Shown here one piece after another: positions 1-8,798 of a DNA stretch of 42,296 nucleotides (positions are counted from its first letter, which is position 1; each line of letters begins with the position of its first letter). Origin of the DNA: Sphingobacteriales bacterium (GTDB lineage: Bacteria; Bacteroidota; Bacteroidia; Sphingobacteriales; Sphingobacteriaceae). The DNA is taken from positions 1 through 42,296 of the forward strand of contig JAAFJW010000007.1 in assembly GCA_013298995.1 (NCBI GenBank), given 5' to 3'. The position numbers and the translations under genes were made by a program. The notes under the pieces are model-generated. The model saw only the letters and a program-made list of their open reading frames with translations, did not search any database and had not been told where the DNA came from.

Positions 1-210
1 CTCACGCGGGGTTTCGGTAATATCAATCCCAACTTTAGATTTAATCCATTGCCTTTTTTCATCAATTAAAGAAATTAAAGAAATTGGTGTTTCACATATT
101 AACGATGCCAATTGGGTAAAACGATCAAAATCTTTTTCGTTTGCAGTATCTAAAATATTGTAGCTTTTAAGTGCTTTTAATCTTTTTGTTTCGTTATTAT
201 GGGCCGGCAT
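1..210 (-). CDS. GAF-domain signalling protein, probable sensor histidine kinase (5' part only)
   Basis: Seventy codons are readable from an ATG at 210 down to the window edge without a stop; the rest of the gene lies outside. The peptide contains [17 protein letters not shown], then residues of the type [25 protein letters not shown] split over the following positions, and ends in ITETPRE. This is the characteristic start of the cytosolic GAF domain that opens many bacterial sensor kinases and diguanylate cyclases. Which output domain follows cannot be seen; a histidine kinase is the commonest partner of this GAF type in Bacteroidota. The gene is divergent from the receiver gene at 1372, so it could be the kinase that phosphorylates that receiver, but about 1.2 kb separates them. 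Family assignment is good; function of the whole protein is inference. Confidence 0.75.
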   Translation of the reverse strand, partial: MPAHNNETKRLKALKSYNILDTANEKDFDRFTQLASLICETPISLISLIDEKRQWIKSKVGIDITETPRE

Positions 211-540
211 TTGTTTTTGTAATAATATTGGGTTTTTGTTTTTATAAATAAATGAAATTTATTTGGGTAAATAAAATAATTTCGGGCTTTTGCGCTTAGT
301 ATTTCGTTTTTTTACAAAAAAAGATTGTTTAATAGGCTTGCAAGCAACATAAACACTAAATCATTGGGCTAGTTGTGCTTATTTAAACCGCAATATTAAT
401 TTTTTATTAACTTTTTATTAATTTTTTACCAAATTTAACTTCGCATAAATCGTAATAATTTCATAAAATTTTTAAAGCCAAGTTTGTTATTTCTTACCTT
501 CTTTCTATCGATTTTAAAAGCAATATTTTAGCATCTTTAG

Positions 541-1059
541 TTATATAACTGCAGTTTCGGCACAAATAAAAATTTGATAAGGCTTAAAACAAACAGATAA
601 ATAGCATTTTAGATTTTTTTTGCCCACAAAATTGGTGAATTGGCAGCAAATAAATGCGAAGCCTTTACATTTTTTTAGCCTCGTAATTTAATAACCACAA
701 ATACAATAATTTAGCCCTATAAATTTTATGGTTTTATAATAACTAAAGTTTCGGAGCAATGATGATCCTTGTTTTTGAAATCTTAAACGCTTATTTTATA
801 GTTTATAGGGATTAATTATTTTTTTACATCTAAATTATGTGTCAATATTCGTGTATTCGTGGCTATAATTATGACGTTTTTTTGAAGCAGTAGCAAAGGC
901 TTCGCCTTTATTTATTTGCCACGAATATTGGCGTTAAATATCTTATTTTAAAGATTTCGTTGCTCCGAAACTTTAATAATAACAAGTGTAAATCGAATGC
1001 TTTAAATGGGAAATAGGCATTTAAAATACCGATACTTTGCCCCGAAAGTAGTTATATAA
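541..1059. repeat. Outer composite copy of the CCGAAA-ended dispersed repeat
   Basis: The left end reads TTATATAACTGCAGTTTCGG (541-560) and the right end reads CCGAAAGTAGTTATATAA (1042-1059), so the outermost ten bases are perfect inverted repeats and the inner GTTTCGG-type core is imperfect. The sequence just inside the left end (559-600) closely matches 41943-41983, and the sequence inside the right end (about 985-1046) closely matches 41987-42060. The copy near 41933 is only about 130 bases long, so this copy appears split by another element at 744-975 plus extra flanking DNA. It behaves like a MITE-type element with an insertion; no transposase is encoded. Confidence 0.6.
744..975. repeat. 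Inner MITE-like element with perfect 16-bp terminal inverted repeats
   Basis: TAAAGTTTCGGAGCAA at 744-759 is exactly reverse-complementary to TTGCTCCGAAACTTTA at 960-975. Inside, CAATATTCGTG (843-853) pairs with CACGAATATTG (920-930), and GCAAAGGCTTCGCCTTT near 892-909 is a small hairpin. The 232-bp unit has no reading frame of note. It shares its AGTTTCGG terminus with the larger repeat in which it lies, which suggests two related non-autonomous elements, one nested in the other. A part of its right half recurs, inverted and diverged, at 30709-30757. Confidence 0.6.
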
Positions 1060-1371
1060 TAATCACGTTACGGTGCAATATTTTTTTGATGTGTAGGGTT
1101 ATTTTCATCGCAATTTGGGCCTTATTTTTTTTATTACCGCATATAAAATTTAATAAAACTGTAAAAAATAAAAAATTTATACTAAAAATACTGTTTTTTC
1201 TAACGCAGTATGTGGTATTTTTAATGTATTTTACAATAAAAATATGCAAACACCTTTATTATTAATAGCTTTGCAATATAACTACATTTTTTTAGGCTTT
1301 TTCACAACAAAATATTAATAGTATTACAATCTGTAAACAATCACTTAACCTTAAAAAACTAACCTTGTGCC

Positions 1372-1743
1372 ATGCAAAAAATACTATATATAGAAGACGA
1401 ATTGTTGATGCAAAACATCGTAGATAAAATACTAACCAGAGAAGGCTACGAAGTGCAAGTAGCCAGCGATGGCAAAACTGGAATGCAAAAACTTACCGAA
1501 AACAACTTTGATTTCGACTTAATAATTACCGATATTATGATGCCTTATGCCAATGGTTTCGAAATTATTAGCAAGATACGAAACCATACCAGCCCTAAAA
1601 AAATACCCATAATTGTGGTATCAACCATTGGAAACGAGGATGCAATATTAGAAGCATTCAAATTAGGTGCTGATGATTTTTTAAAAAAACCAATTATGGC
1701 TGGCGAATTATTAATAAGGGTTAAAAGGCTTGCTGGCCAATAA
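1372..1743 (+). CDS. Stand-alone response-regulator receiver protein
   Basis: The 123-residue protein is a single CheY-type receiver domain with no output domain. The acidic pocket is E8/D9, the phosphoacceptor is D54 in the IITDIMMP segment, S84 stands at the conserved Thr/Ser position, and K106 precedes the conserved proline. It opens a run of six co-directional genes and lies 9 bases before the HEAT-like gene. In this setting it most likely passes a kinase signal by protein contact, perhaps to the HEAT-like protein, to control the polysaccharide machinery downstream; that partner is inferred. The cognate kinase is unknown; the divergent GAF protein at the left edge and the hybrid kinase at 11165-12691 are nearby candidates. 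Domain identity is certain, role uncertain. Confidence 0.9.
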   Translation: MQKILYIEDELLMQNIVDKILTREGYEVQVASDGKTGMQKLTENNFDFDLIITDIMMPYANGFEIISKIRNHTSPKKIPIIVVSTIGNEDAILEAFKLGADDFLKKPIMAGELLIRVKRLAGQ

Positions 1744-1752
1744 TTTACAGGT

Positions 1753-2916
1753 ATGGATTTTAGCTATTTTACAGATGCAAGTGTAGCACAATTATTAGAA
1801 GAGTTTTATTATTCGCCTTTAATTATACAAATAGCTATCTTTTTTATTTTTTTTTCGGTGCTGTGTATTTTGGTAACTTATACCTCCATACTTACCAAAC
1901 GACACAGAGGCTACCGTTTAGAAAAAAAATTAGAACGCATAAACCCGATTATTGATGAACTGATACTAAAAAATATTATTTTTAACGACGAGTTAAATAA
2001 AGAGGTAGAAGAAGGCGAACCAGCAAACTTAATACCGCTCCACGATTTCCAAAAAACCCCATTCAAATCAGCCTTTGGTAAGCAAGCACTTATTAACCGT
2101 ATTATAAGTTTTCGCAAAAGTTTTAAAGGCACCATAGCCTTTTATTTAAGGCAGTTATACATTGATTTAGAACTAGATAAGCAATCGTTTAACAAAATGA
2201 AATCTACCAAGTGGGATAAAAAAGTAGTAGCCTTGGTTGAACTTACGGCTATGGACATGTCCATAGCCGATGTAAATATATTACCCTTAACCAATAGTAA
2301 AAATAGCGAATTACGGGCCGAAGCCAGACACGCTTATATAAAACTAAGCAAAAATGAACCCTTTAAATTTTTTGATGTTGTTACCGAACCTTTATTAATG
2401 TGGGATCAGATACAACTATTTAAAATTATTACCACCACCGAAGATATTGCCATACCTAACTTTGCCCGCTGGGTAACCTATTCTACCAATAAAAGTATCG
2501 TTTCTTTTTGCTTAAAATTAATTGTTTACTACAATCAGGTTGATGGCATACCAGCTGTTATAAAACTATTAGATACTAAAGACCATGACCTAAGAGCTAG
2601 TGCAATAAATTGTTTAGGCAAACTTAAAGTAGATGAAGTAGAAAATAAACTTTTAGATATATATGGCAACCAAACCCTAAATTGCCAAATAGAAATTTTA
2701 AAAGCTATTGGAAGAATAAGAAGTGGAAAATCTATTGATTTTTTAAAGTACGAGTTTTTGCATTCCAGCGATTTTGATTTAAGAAAAAATGCAGCTCGGT
2801 CTATCATAAGCGGAGGCACAAAAGCGCAAGAAACCATACAGCTGCTGTTAGATACCGCCACAAATGAAAATTTATTGATATTAAAACATTGTATGAATCC
2901 TTTAATAAAGTTTTAA
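1753..2916 (+). CDS. Membrane-anchored HEAT-repeat-like protein
   Basis: The 387-residue protein has one strong membrane segment near residues 22-46, followed by a basic stretch (TKRHRGYRLEKKLERI), so the bulk should be cytoplasmic. From about residue 150 on it is built of repeated helix pairs of HEAT type, for example VDGIPAVIKLLDTKDHDLR followed by SAINCLGKLKVDEVENK, and later ILKAIGRIRSGKSIDFLKYE. HEAT arrays are docking surfaces. It lies between a receiver gene (9 bases upstream) and the first GT2 gene (6 bases downstream), so a role as an inner-membrane scaffold linking the signal to the glycosyltransferases is reasonable but inferred. No enzymatic motif is visible. Confidence 0.75.
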   Translation: MDFSYFTDASVAQLLEEFYYSPLIIQIAIFFIFFSVLCILVTYTSILTKRHRGYRLEKKLERINPIIDELILKNIIFNDELNKEVEEGEPANLIPLHDFQKTPFKSAFGKQALINRIISFRKSFKGTIAFYLRQLYIDLELDKQSFNKMKSTKWDKKVVALVELTAMDMSIADVNILPLTNSKNSELRAEARHAYIKLSKNEPFKFFDVVTEPLLMWDQIQLFKIITTTEDIAIPNFARWVTYSTNKSIVSFCLKLIVYYNQVDGIPAVIKLLDTKDHDLRASAINCLGKLKVDEVENKLLDIYGNQTLNCQIEILKAIGRIRSGKSIDFLKYEFLHSSDFDLRKNAARSIISGGTKAQETIQLLLDTATNENLLILKHCMNPLIKF

Positions 2917-2922
2917 AACAAC

Positions 2923-4359
2923 ATGTGGGAATTTATTACATCGTTTTACGAAAGCACCATATTTGTTTATGGCTTAATGCTTTTAATTATTTACGCCATT
3001 TTGGCCATACTATCTTTTATAGCTATTGCCAGCTATGTTAAAAAAAATAAATATTTTGATTACGATGCCATTGTAAGTTCGCCATTAACGCCGGGTATAT
3101 CGGTTATTGCACCCGCATTTAACGAAGGGCTTACCATTATATCGAACGTAAAATCGTTACTAACTTTAAACTATCCAGTTTTTGAAGTTATTATAGTTAA
3201 CGATGGCAGTACCGACGAAACATTGCAATTAATGATAGCCGAATTTAGCTTAATTGTAGTAGAATTTGCTTACAACCCCAAAATCAAAACCCAACCTGTA
3301 AAATGTATTTACAAATCTACCCAAGCGGCGTTTTCTAAACTTATAGTTATTGATAAAGTAAATGGTAAAAGCAAGGCCGATGCCTCAAATGCTGGCGTAA
3401 ATGTGGCCGCATACAATTACTTTTTATGCACCGATGTGGATTGTATATTGGATAAAGATACCCTTTTAAAATTGGTAGAACCCATAATGAAACACAACAA
3501 AGGCCGCGTTATTGCAACAGGTGCAACCCTGCGCATAGCAAATTCTTGCGATTTTGATGGCACATTAATTACCCGTATGCGCCCGCCAAAAAGCCTTATC
3601 CCTAGGTTTCAAGAAATCGAATATATACGCTCGTTTGTAATGGGAAAAGTAGGCTGGGGCTACATTAATTGCGTATCTAACGTATCGGGTGGCTTAGGTT
3701 TGTTTGATAAAGATATTGCTATTAAAGCTGGCGGATACGATTTTTTATCATTTGGCGAAGATATGGATTTAATAACCCGTATGTGCCGATACTCGGTTGA
3801 TAATAAAATAAAATACGCCATTTGCTATGTACCCATAACCCTATGCTGGACCGAAGGGCCAAGCACACTTAAAACCCTAATGCGCCAGCGCACACGCTGG
3901 GCAAGGGGGCTAGCACAAATAGTATCATCCCATTTTAGCCTATTGTTTAATCCTCGGTATGGTAAAATAGGGATGATAGCATTTCCTTACATATTTTTTT
4001 TCGAACTTTTAGCTCCCGTTATTGAGTTTTTAGGAATTCTATATTTCATTTTTCTGATTTATTTTGGATTAATTAACTGGCATTTTGCGCTATTACTACT
4101 TGTATTTGTATATAGCTATGCCGTAATGATTTCTACCCTAGCCATATTATGGGATCAATTTACTTTTAGGTATTATAAAACCTGGGGCGAAGTACTGCGC
4201 CTATGTTTAACCACCTTTCTCGAATTTTTCCTTTTCCATCCCTTTATAGTTATTTTTTCTATCAGAGGATATTTATTCTTTTTAAGCCGTAAAAAACATT
4301 CGTGGGGCAATATGGAGCGAAGAGGGTTTAATAACACAACTTTATCCACAGCTAAATAA
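2923..4359 (+). CDS. GT2-family membrane glycosyltransferase, first paralog
   Basis: This 478-residue protein is a processive-type family 2 glycosyltransferase of the NodC/PgaC/cellulose-synthase group. An N-terminal membrane helix (about 14-38) precedes the GT-A domain. Visible motifs are the nucleotide-sugar Asp in NDGSTD (D94), the metal-binding DVD (171-173), the catalytic-base region FGED (277-280) and the RQRTRW version of QxxRW (321-326). Three or four C-terminal membrane helices (about 347-460) follow and probably form the glycan channel. It is a close tandem paralog of the next gene but lacks that protein's insert after residue 190. It should build a beta-linked polysaccharide at the inner membrane; the sugar cannot be read from the sequence. 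Confidence 0.9.
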   Translation: MWEFITSFYESTIFVYGLMLLIIYAILAILSFIAIASYVKKNKYFDYDAIVSSPLTPGISVIAPAFNEGLTIISNVKSLLTLNYPVFEVIIVNDGSTDETLQLMIAEFSLIVVEFAYNPKIKTQPVKCIYKSTQAAFSKLIVIDKVNGKSKADASNAGVNVAAYNYFLCTDVDCILDKDTLLKLVEPIMKHNKGRVIATGATLRIANSCDFDGTLITRMRPPKSLIPRFQEIEYIRSFVMGKVGWGYINCVSNVSGGLGLFDKDIAIKAGGYDFLSFGEDMDLITRMCRYSVDNKIKYAICYVPITLCWTEGPSTLKTLMRQRTRWARGLAQIVSSHFSLLFNPRYGKIGMIAFPYIFFFELLAPVIEFLGILYFIFLIYFGLINWHFALLLLVFVYSYAVMISTLAILWDQFTFRYYKTWGEVLRLCLTTFLEFFLFHPFIVIFSIRGYLFFLSRKKHSWGNMERRGFNNTTLSTAK

Positions 4360-4369
4360 ACCACAAAAT

Positions 4370-5884
4370 ATGGAATTAACATTTTGGCAAAAAGTTGGTT
4401 ATTTTTACGAAAACATAATTTTTGTGTACGGCATAGCCTTGCTAGGGCTATATGCACTATTAGCCATATTATCATTTATAGGTATAAGGCGGTTTCAAAA
4501 AAGAAACACCTATACCGATTACACAAAAATACTACAATCGCCACTGACACCAGGTATTTCGATAATTGCCCCAGCGTTTAACGAAGGAGTTACCATTATA
4601 CAAAATGTACGCTCGTTACTTACACTTAACTACCCACGTTACGAAGTTATTATTATTAACGATGGCAGTACCGACGATACACTCGAAAAACTAATTGCCG
4701 AATTTGAATTAACCGAAGTAGCCTTTGCCTACAACCCACGCATACAAACACAGCCCGTAAAACGGATATTCAAATCATTTAATTCGGCTTACGATAAACT
4801 TTTGGTAGTAGATAAAGAAAACGGAAAATGCAAAGCCGATGGTGCCAATGCAGGTATAAACGCTTCGGCGTTCGATTATTTTTTATGTACCGATGTGGAT
4901 TGTATTATCGAAAAAGATACGCTACTAAAAATGATTAAACCCTTTATGGACGAACAAAACTCAACCATAAAACTGATAGGTAAACCTTGTGAAGAATGTG
5001 GCTTTCAACACATTATTGAAAACAATCAACGTGTAATAGCTACTGGTGCAACCCTGCGTGTAGCCAATTCATGCGAAATAGACGAAGGTGTGATTACACG
5101 TATTAAACCCCCTAAAAAATTAATCCCAAGGTTTCAAGAGCTTGAGTACATACGATCGTACGTATTAGGTAAAATGGGCTGGAGCATGATAAACTGTGTG
5201 CCCAATATATCGGGCGGCTTGGGTTTATTTGATAAAGATATTGCCATAAAAGCTGGCGGCTACGATCATAAATCGTTTGCCGAAGATATGGATATTATGA
5301 CCCGTATGTGTACCTATATGATAGATAACGGCAAAAAATACGCCATACGCTACATACCCACCACACAATGCTGGACAGAAGGGCCACCCAACCTAAAAAT
5401 ATTTAGCCGCCAGCGCACCCGCTGGGGGCGTGGCTTGGCTCAAATAATGAAAATACATAAAAAAGTAATTTTAAACCCCAAATATGGCCGGTTAGGCTTG
5501 GTGGTTTTTCCCTACAATCTTTTCTTCGAGTTTTTAGCACCTATTATTGAATTTACAGGTATTTTATACTACATCTACATTATTATAACAGGGCAAATAA
5601 ATTGGCATTTTGCACTTATATTATTGCTTTTTGTTTACCTATACTCGGTAATGATAAGCACATTAGCCATATTATGGGACCAGCTTACCTACCGCTATTA
5701 CAACACCTGGCGAGAGGTGTTAGGCCTAAGCCTAATGGCATTTTTAGAACCTTTTTTATATCATCCCTTAATTGTTTTTTTCGCTTTACGCGGATACGTG
5801 TTTTTCCTTTTTGGCACCAAACAAAAATGGGGAAATATGCAAAGGCAAGGGTTTGCCAAAAAAGCAACTGTACAACAAGTTTAA
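4370..5884 (+). CDS. GT2-family membrane glycosyltransferase, second paralog
   Basis: The 504-residue protein has the same design as its upstream neighbour: N-terminal helix (about 17-40), GT-A domain with NDGSTDD (D98), DVD (175-177), AED (304-306) and RQRTRW (347-352), then C-terminal membrane helices from about 370. Conservation of every catalytic motif means both copies should be active. It differs by an insert of about 27 residues (193-219) carrying C207, C210 and H214 in a CEECGFQH context, which could bind a metal or form a disulfide. The gene follows its paralog by 10 bases. Two GT2 enzymes could make a heteropolymer, form a heterocomplex, or serve different polymers; the sequence does not decide. 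Confidence 0.9.
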   Translation: MELTFWQKVGYFYENIIFVYGIALLGLYALLAILSFIGIRRFQKRNTYTDYTKILQSPLTPGISIIAPAFNEGVTIIQNVRSLLTLNYPRYEVIIINDGSTDDTLEKLIAEFELTEVAFAYNPRIQTQPVKRIFKSFNSAYDKLLVVDKENGKCKADGANAGINASAFDYFLCTDVDCIIEKDTLLKMIKPFMDEQNSTIKLIGKPCEECGFQHIIENNQRVIATGATLRVANSCEIDEGVITRIKPPKKLIPRFQELEYIRSYVLGKMGWSMINCVPNISGGLGLFDKDIAIKAGGYDHKSFAEDMDIMTRMCTYMIDNGKKYAIRYIPTTQCWTEGPPNLKIFSRQRTRWGRGLAQIMKIHKKVILNPKYGRLGLVVFPYNLFFEFLAPIIEFTGILYYIYIIITGQINWHFALILLLFVYLYSVMISTLAILWDQLTYRYYNTWREVLGLSLMAFLEPFLYHPLIVFFALRGYVFFLFGTKQKWGNMQRQGFAKKATVQQV

Positions 5885-5898
5885 CACAAGCTAAAAAA

Positions 5899-8787
5899 AT
5901 GAAATACTTAAATTTTAATACGCAAACCTTACTTAAATACAGTGCAATATGCTTGTTTGTAACATTAGCTACAACATTAAACGCACAAAATTTATTTAAA
6001 AACCAAGCCGACGAATATTACAGCCAAGCCATACAACAAACCCAAGCCAAGCACTATCCCAAAGCCATTTTACTAGCAAAGGAAGCATTAAACCAACGTA
6101 ATAATTTTTCGGATGCCCAAATTTTATTGGCCAAGCTGTATATGCTTACCAAGCAAAATAATTTGGCTTTAAAGCAAGTTAAAGATGTTTTAGAACGAGA
6201 ACCTAGGTATATTGATGCCTATTATTACGCTACTAACATCGAACTTAAAAATGGTAGATTTGAAGAAGCTTTGTGTTTTGTAGATGATGGATTATATTAT
6301 TTCCCACTTGATAAACATTTATTACTAAAAAAACTAGCCGTATTAGATACCGCCCGCCAAGTGTATAAAGGCAACGAACATGCCGACTATTTGCTAAAAC
6401 GTTTCCCTAACGATAGCACCGTAGAACGGGCTTACGTTTACCACCACATTACTACAGGGCAATATTATATGCGCCGAAAAAACACCCTATCGGCAATAGA
6501 AAATTTTATAAAAGCACTAGAGGTAGACCCCGAAAATACCGAAGCTACCCAATATTTATTTAACGCATACAGCAAAAGTGGCAATACCCAAGCAGCATTA
6601 GAACGGCTAAACAAAAGCCTGCTCGAAAACCCAAAATCATACCCTTATTTGATGAAAAAAGCGGGAATGCTAGAAGATACTTACCAATATGCCGAAGCCA
6701 TAAGCATTTTAAATTATATAGCAAAACTATACCCCAACTCCGATGCCCGAAAACGAGCTACAAATTTAAGGCTTACCGCAGCCAGGTTTTACGCCAATAA
6801 AGACCCCTACACCCTATACGAAGGTATTGCCGAACAATCTCCAGGAAACCGAGAAGTTATAAACAAATTAATAGCTTTAAATATGACCCACGAGCAATAC
6901 AATACCGCCTTAGGGTACATTAATAAAACTTTAAAAAACAACCCCAACGAAGAGTTTTTACTAGCCACCAAGGTTGATATTTTAACCTATCAAAAAAAAT
7001 ACACCCAAGCAGGTTACATAGCGCAAAAACTGTATGCCCGTAACAATAGCAAATACCGCCAAACTTTATTAGAACTAAAACTAGCCAGTGCCAAAGATTT
7101 TACAGCACAGCAAATGCCCGATTCGGCCATTGTAGAATACCAAAACGCATTAAAACTGGATGCCCGAAACAGCTACGCCCTAAATAACCTTAGCAATATT
7201 TACGTAGCCCAAAAAAATTACGATAAAGCCTTAGAAATAATTAACAAAGCCTTAAAATTATACCCAAATAATGAAGGCTTATTGTTAAAAAAATCGAGCA
7301 TATTGTTTGATGCTGGTAATATAGATGATGCCATTGCGGTATCAAAAAAACTGGTACTTAAAAACCCAAAAAACCCTAAATACTTGGCTATTTATACCGA
7401 CCAAAGTATGGCAGCAGGTAGCAATTTTATGAAAACCGAAGATTTTGACGAAGCCCGCGAGCAGTTAAAAAACGTAATTGCACAACAACCCAATAACCCA
7501 CAAGCTTTAAACTATTTAATAAATTTAGAAAGCGGTAGCAACAATTACAGCCAAGCATTAGCCTACATAAATACCGCTTTAAAAAACAATCCCAATAATA
7601 AAGAGCTGTTGCTAAAAAAAGCAAGTGTGCTACAGGATATGAAAAACTATAAAGAAGCCTACGCCATAAGCAGTAATTTAATGGCTCGCTACCCGTACAA
7701 AACCTTATATAAAAAATCTTACATTTTACAAACCATAGCATCAGGCAGGGCATACCAAAAATTAAATATGCCCGATAGTGCTTTGCTCGAATATCAAAAA
7801 GCATTAGCCGTATCGCCTACCGATTCGATGGCATTAATTTACACCATTAATACTTTAAACGATAAAAAACAAAACGATTCAACCTTAAAATACATACATG
7901 CTGGTATTAGCGCATACCCCAAAAGCGAGTATTTTCAGTTACAACGAACGGCATATTTGGCAAGTAAAAAACTATATCCCGAAGCTATTTTAGCTGCCGA
8001 TAGTTTGGTAAAAATTAACCCATCGCTGGCAAATATAGATTATGCGGCAATGCTAAAAAGCAAATCGTACCGAGACCAATTTGGCTTATTTTTTTTACAC
8101 ACCACGTTCGATGATAAAAACCTAACCGCATTTAATATTGCCACATTAGAGTATCGCCACTTTTTAAACAAAGGCAAAGGTGCTTACGCCGGCCGTGTAA
8201 ATTACGCTGCCCGCAACCAAGGTACTGGCATACAAGCCGAAGCAGAATTGTATTATAACCATAACCCTAAATTATATTCGTACGCTACGGCAGCCATATC
8301 AAACCAAATAATTTTTCCGCAAATATTGCTACGCTACTCGGCTTTTAAAATGCTAAGCAAAACTTGGGAAGGCGAAGCAGGCTTACGTTATTTTAAAAGC
8401 ATAAACTTTACCACCACATCTTTTGTACTATCGGCAGCCAAAACCTATAACGATTTTTGGTTTAACTTACGTGGATTTATAGTACGCGACCAAAACAGCA
8501 ATTTTTATAATGTAGCTAATTTTACAGGCCGCCATTTTATGAATAACGGGCAAGAGTATGTATCCTTTAACGCTGGCATAGGTAACTCGCCCGATGATGT
8601 AAGTACGCTTATACAGTTTCCTGCCTTGCAAGGTGTGGCCAGCGGCAACGTAGGCGTAGGTTACCAAAAAACTTTTAAATACCGTACCGCAGTAGGTATA
8701 AATGCCAACTGGATAAACCAAAAAATAAACAATACCAATTACCGCAACCAGTACGATATATACCTTACTTTTTTAAGGAGGTTTTAA
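5899..8787 (+). CDS. TPR-rich exported protein with C-terminal YaiO-type outer-membrane beta barrel
   Basis: The start at 5899 is chosen because it gives a clear signal peptide (about residues 1-30, ending TTLNAQ) and follows the upstream gene directly; an in-frame ATG at 5602 would run 99 codons through the glycosyltransferase gene. The 962-residue product has many tetratricopeptide repeats from about 31 to 710, with tandem units such as ALEVDPENTEATQYLFNAY and ALKLDARNSYALNNLSNIY. From about 724 to the C-terminal Phe it becomes amphipathic beta strands of the YaiO barrel type. PgaA, the poly-GlcNAc exporter, has the same TPR-plus-barrel layout. The likely job is to carry polymer made by the two glycosyltransferases across the periplasm and outer membrane. 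Architecture is well supported, substrate is inferred. Confidence 0.85.
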   Translation: MKYLNFNTQTLLKYSAICLFVTLATTLNAQNLFKNQADEYYSQAIQQTQAKHYPKAILLAKEALNQRNNFSDAQILLAKLYMLTKQNNLALKQVKDVLEREPRYIDAYYYATNIELKNGRFEEALCFVDDGLYYFPLDKHLLLKKLAVLDTARQVYKGNEHADYLLKRFPNDSTVERAYVYHHITTGQYYMRRKNTLSAIENFIKALEVDPENTEATQYLFNAYSKSGNTQAALERLNKSLLENPKSYPYLMKKAGMLEDTYQYAEAISILNYIAKLYPNSDARKRATNLRLTAARFYANKDPYTLYEGIAEQSPGNREVINKLIALNMTHEQYNTALGYINKTLKNNPNEEFLLATKVDILTYQKKYTQAGYIAQKLYARNNSKYRQTLLELKLASAKDFTAQQMPDSAIVEYQNALKLDARNSYALNNLSNIYVAQKNYDKALEIINKALKLYPNNEGLLLKKSSILFDAGNIDDAIAVSKKLVLKNPKNPKYLAIYTDQSMAAGSNFMKTEDFDEAREQLKNVIAQQPNNPQALNYLINLESGSNNYSQALAYINTALKNNPNNKELLLKKASVLQDMKNYKEAYAISSNLMARYPYKTLYKKSYILQTIASGRAYQKLNMPDSALLEYQKALAVSPTDSMALIYTINTLNDKKQNDSTLKYIHAGISAYPKSEYFQLQRTAYLASKKLYPEAILAADSLVKINPSLANIDYAAMLKSKSYRDQFGLFFLHTTFDDKNLTAFNIATLEYRHFLNKGKGAYAGRVNYAARNQGTGIQAEAELYYNHNPKLYSYATAAISNQIIFPQILLRYSAFKMLSKTWEGEAGLRYFKSINFTTTSFVLSAAKTYNDFWFNLRGFIVRDQNSNFYNVANFTGRHFMNNGQEYVSFNAGIGNSPDDVSTLIQFPALQGVASGNVGVGYQKTFKYRTAVGINANWINQKINNTNYRNQYDIYLTFLRRF

Positions 8788-8798
8788 TGGTATTGTAA

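Larger units (their letters stand above)
211..1371. other. Non-coding AT-rich spacer holding a nested inverted-repeat element
   Basis: This 1.16-kb stretch has no convincing gene. It separates the divergent GAF-protein gene and the receiver gene. Its main content is a composite repeat at 541-1059 and an inner palindrome-bounded element at 744-975, described separately. A weak TAnnTTTG-like hexamer (TAGCTTTG, 1266-1273) lies about 100 bases before the receiver start, but no TTG box stands at the right distance, so a promoter is only a possibility. The remainder is A/T-rich without recognised structure. Confidence 0.7.

Noticed and set aside
1052-1249. 65-codon minus-strand frame in the left spacer
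   Set aside because: Very A/T-rich, Lys/Asn/Ile/Phe-dominated product without domain, and it starts among repeat and low-complexity sequence; looks like chance.
5602-5898. 99-codon N-terminal extension of the TPR/YaiO gene
   Set aside because: It overlaps conserved coding sequence of the second glycosyltransferase and would bury the signal peptide that begins at 5899.
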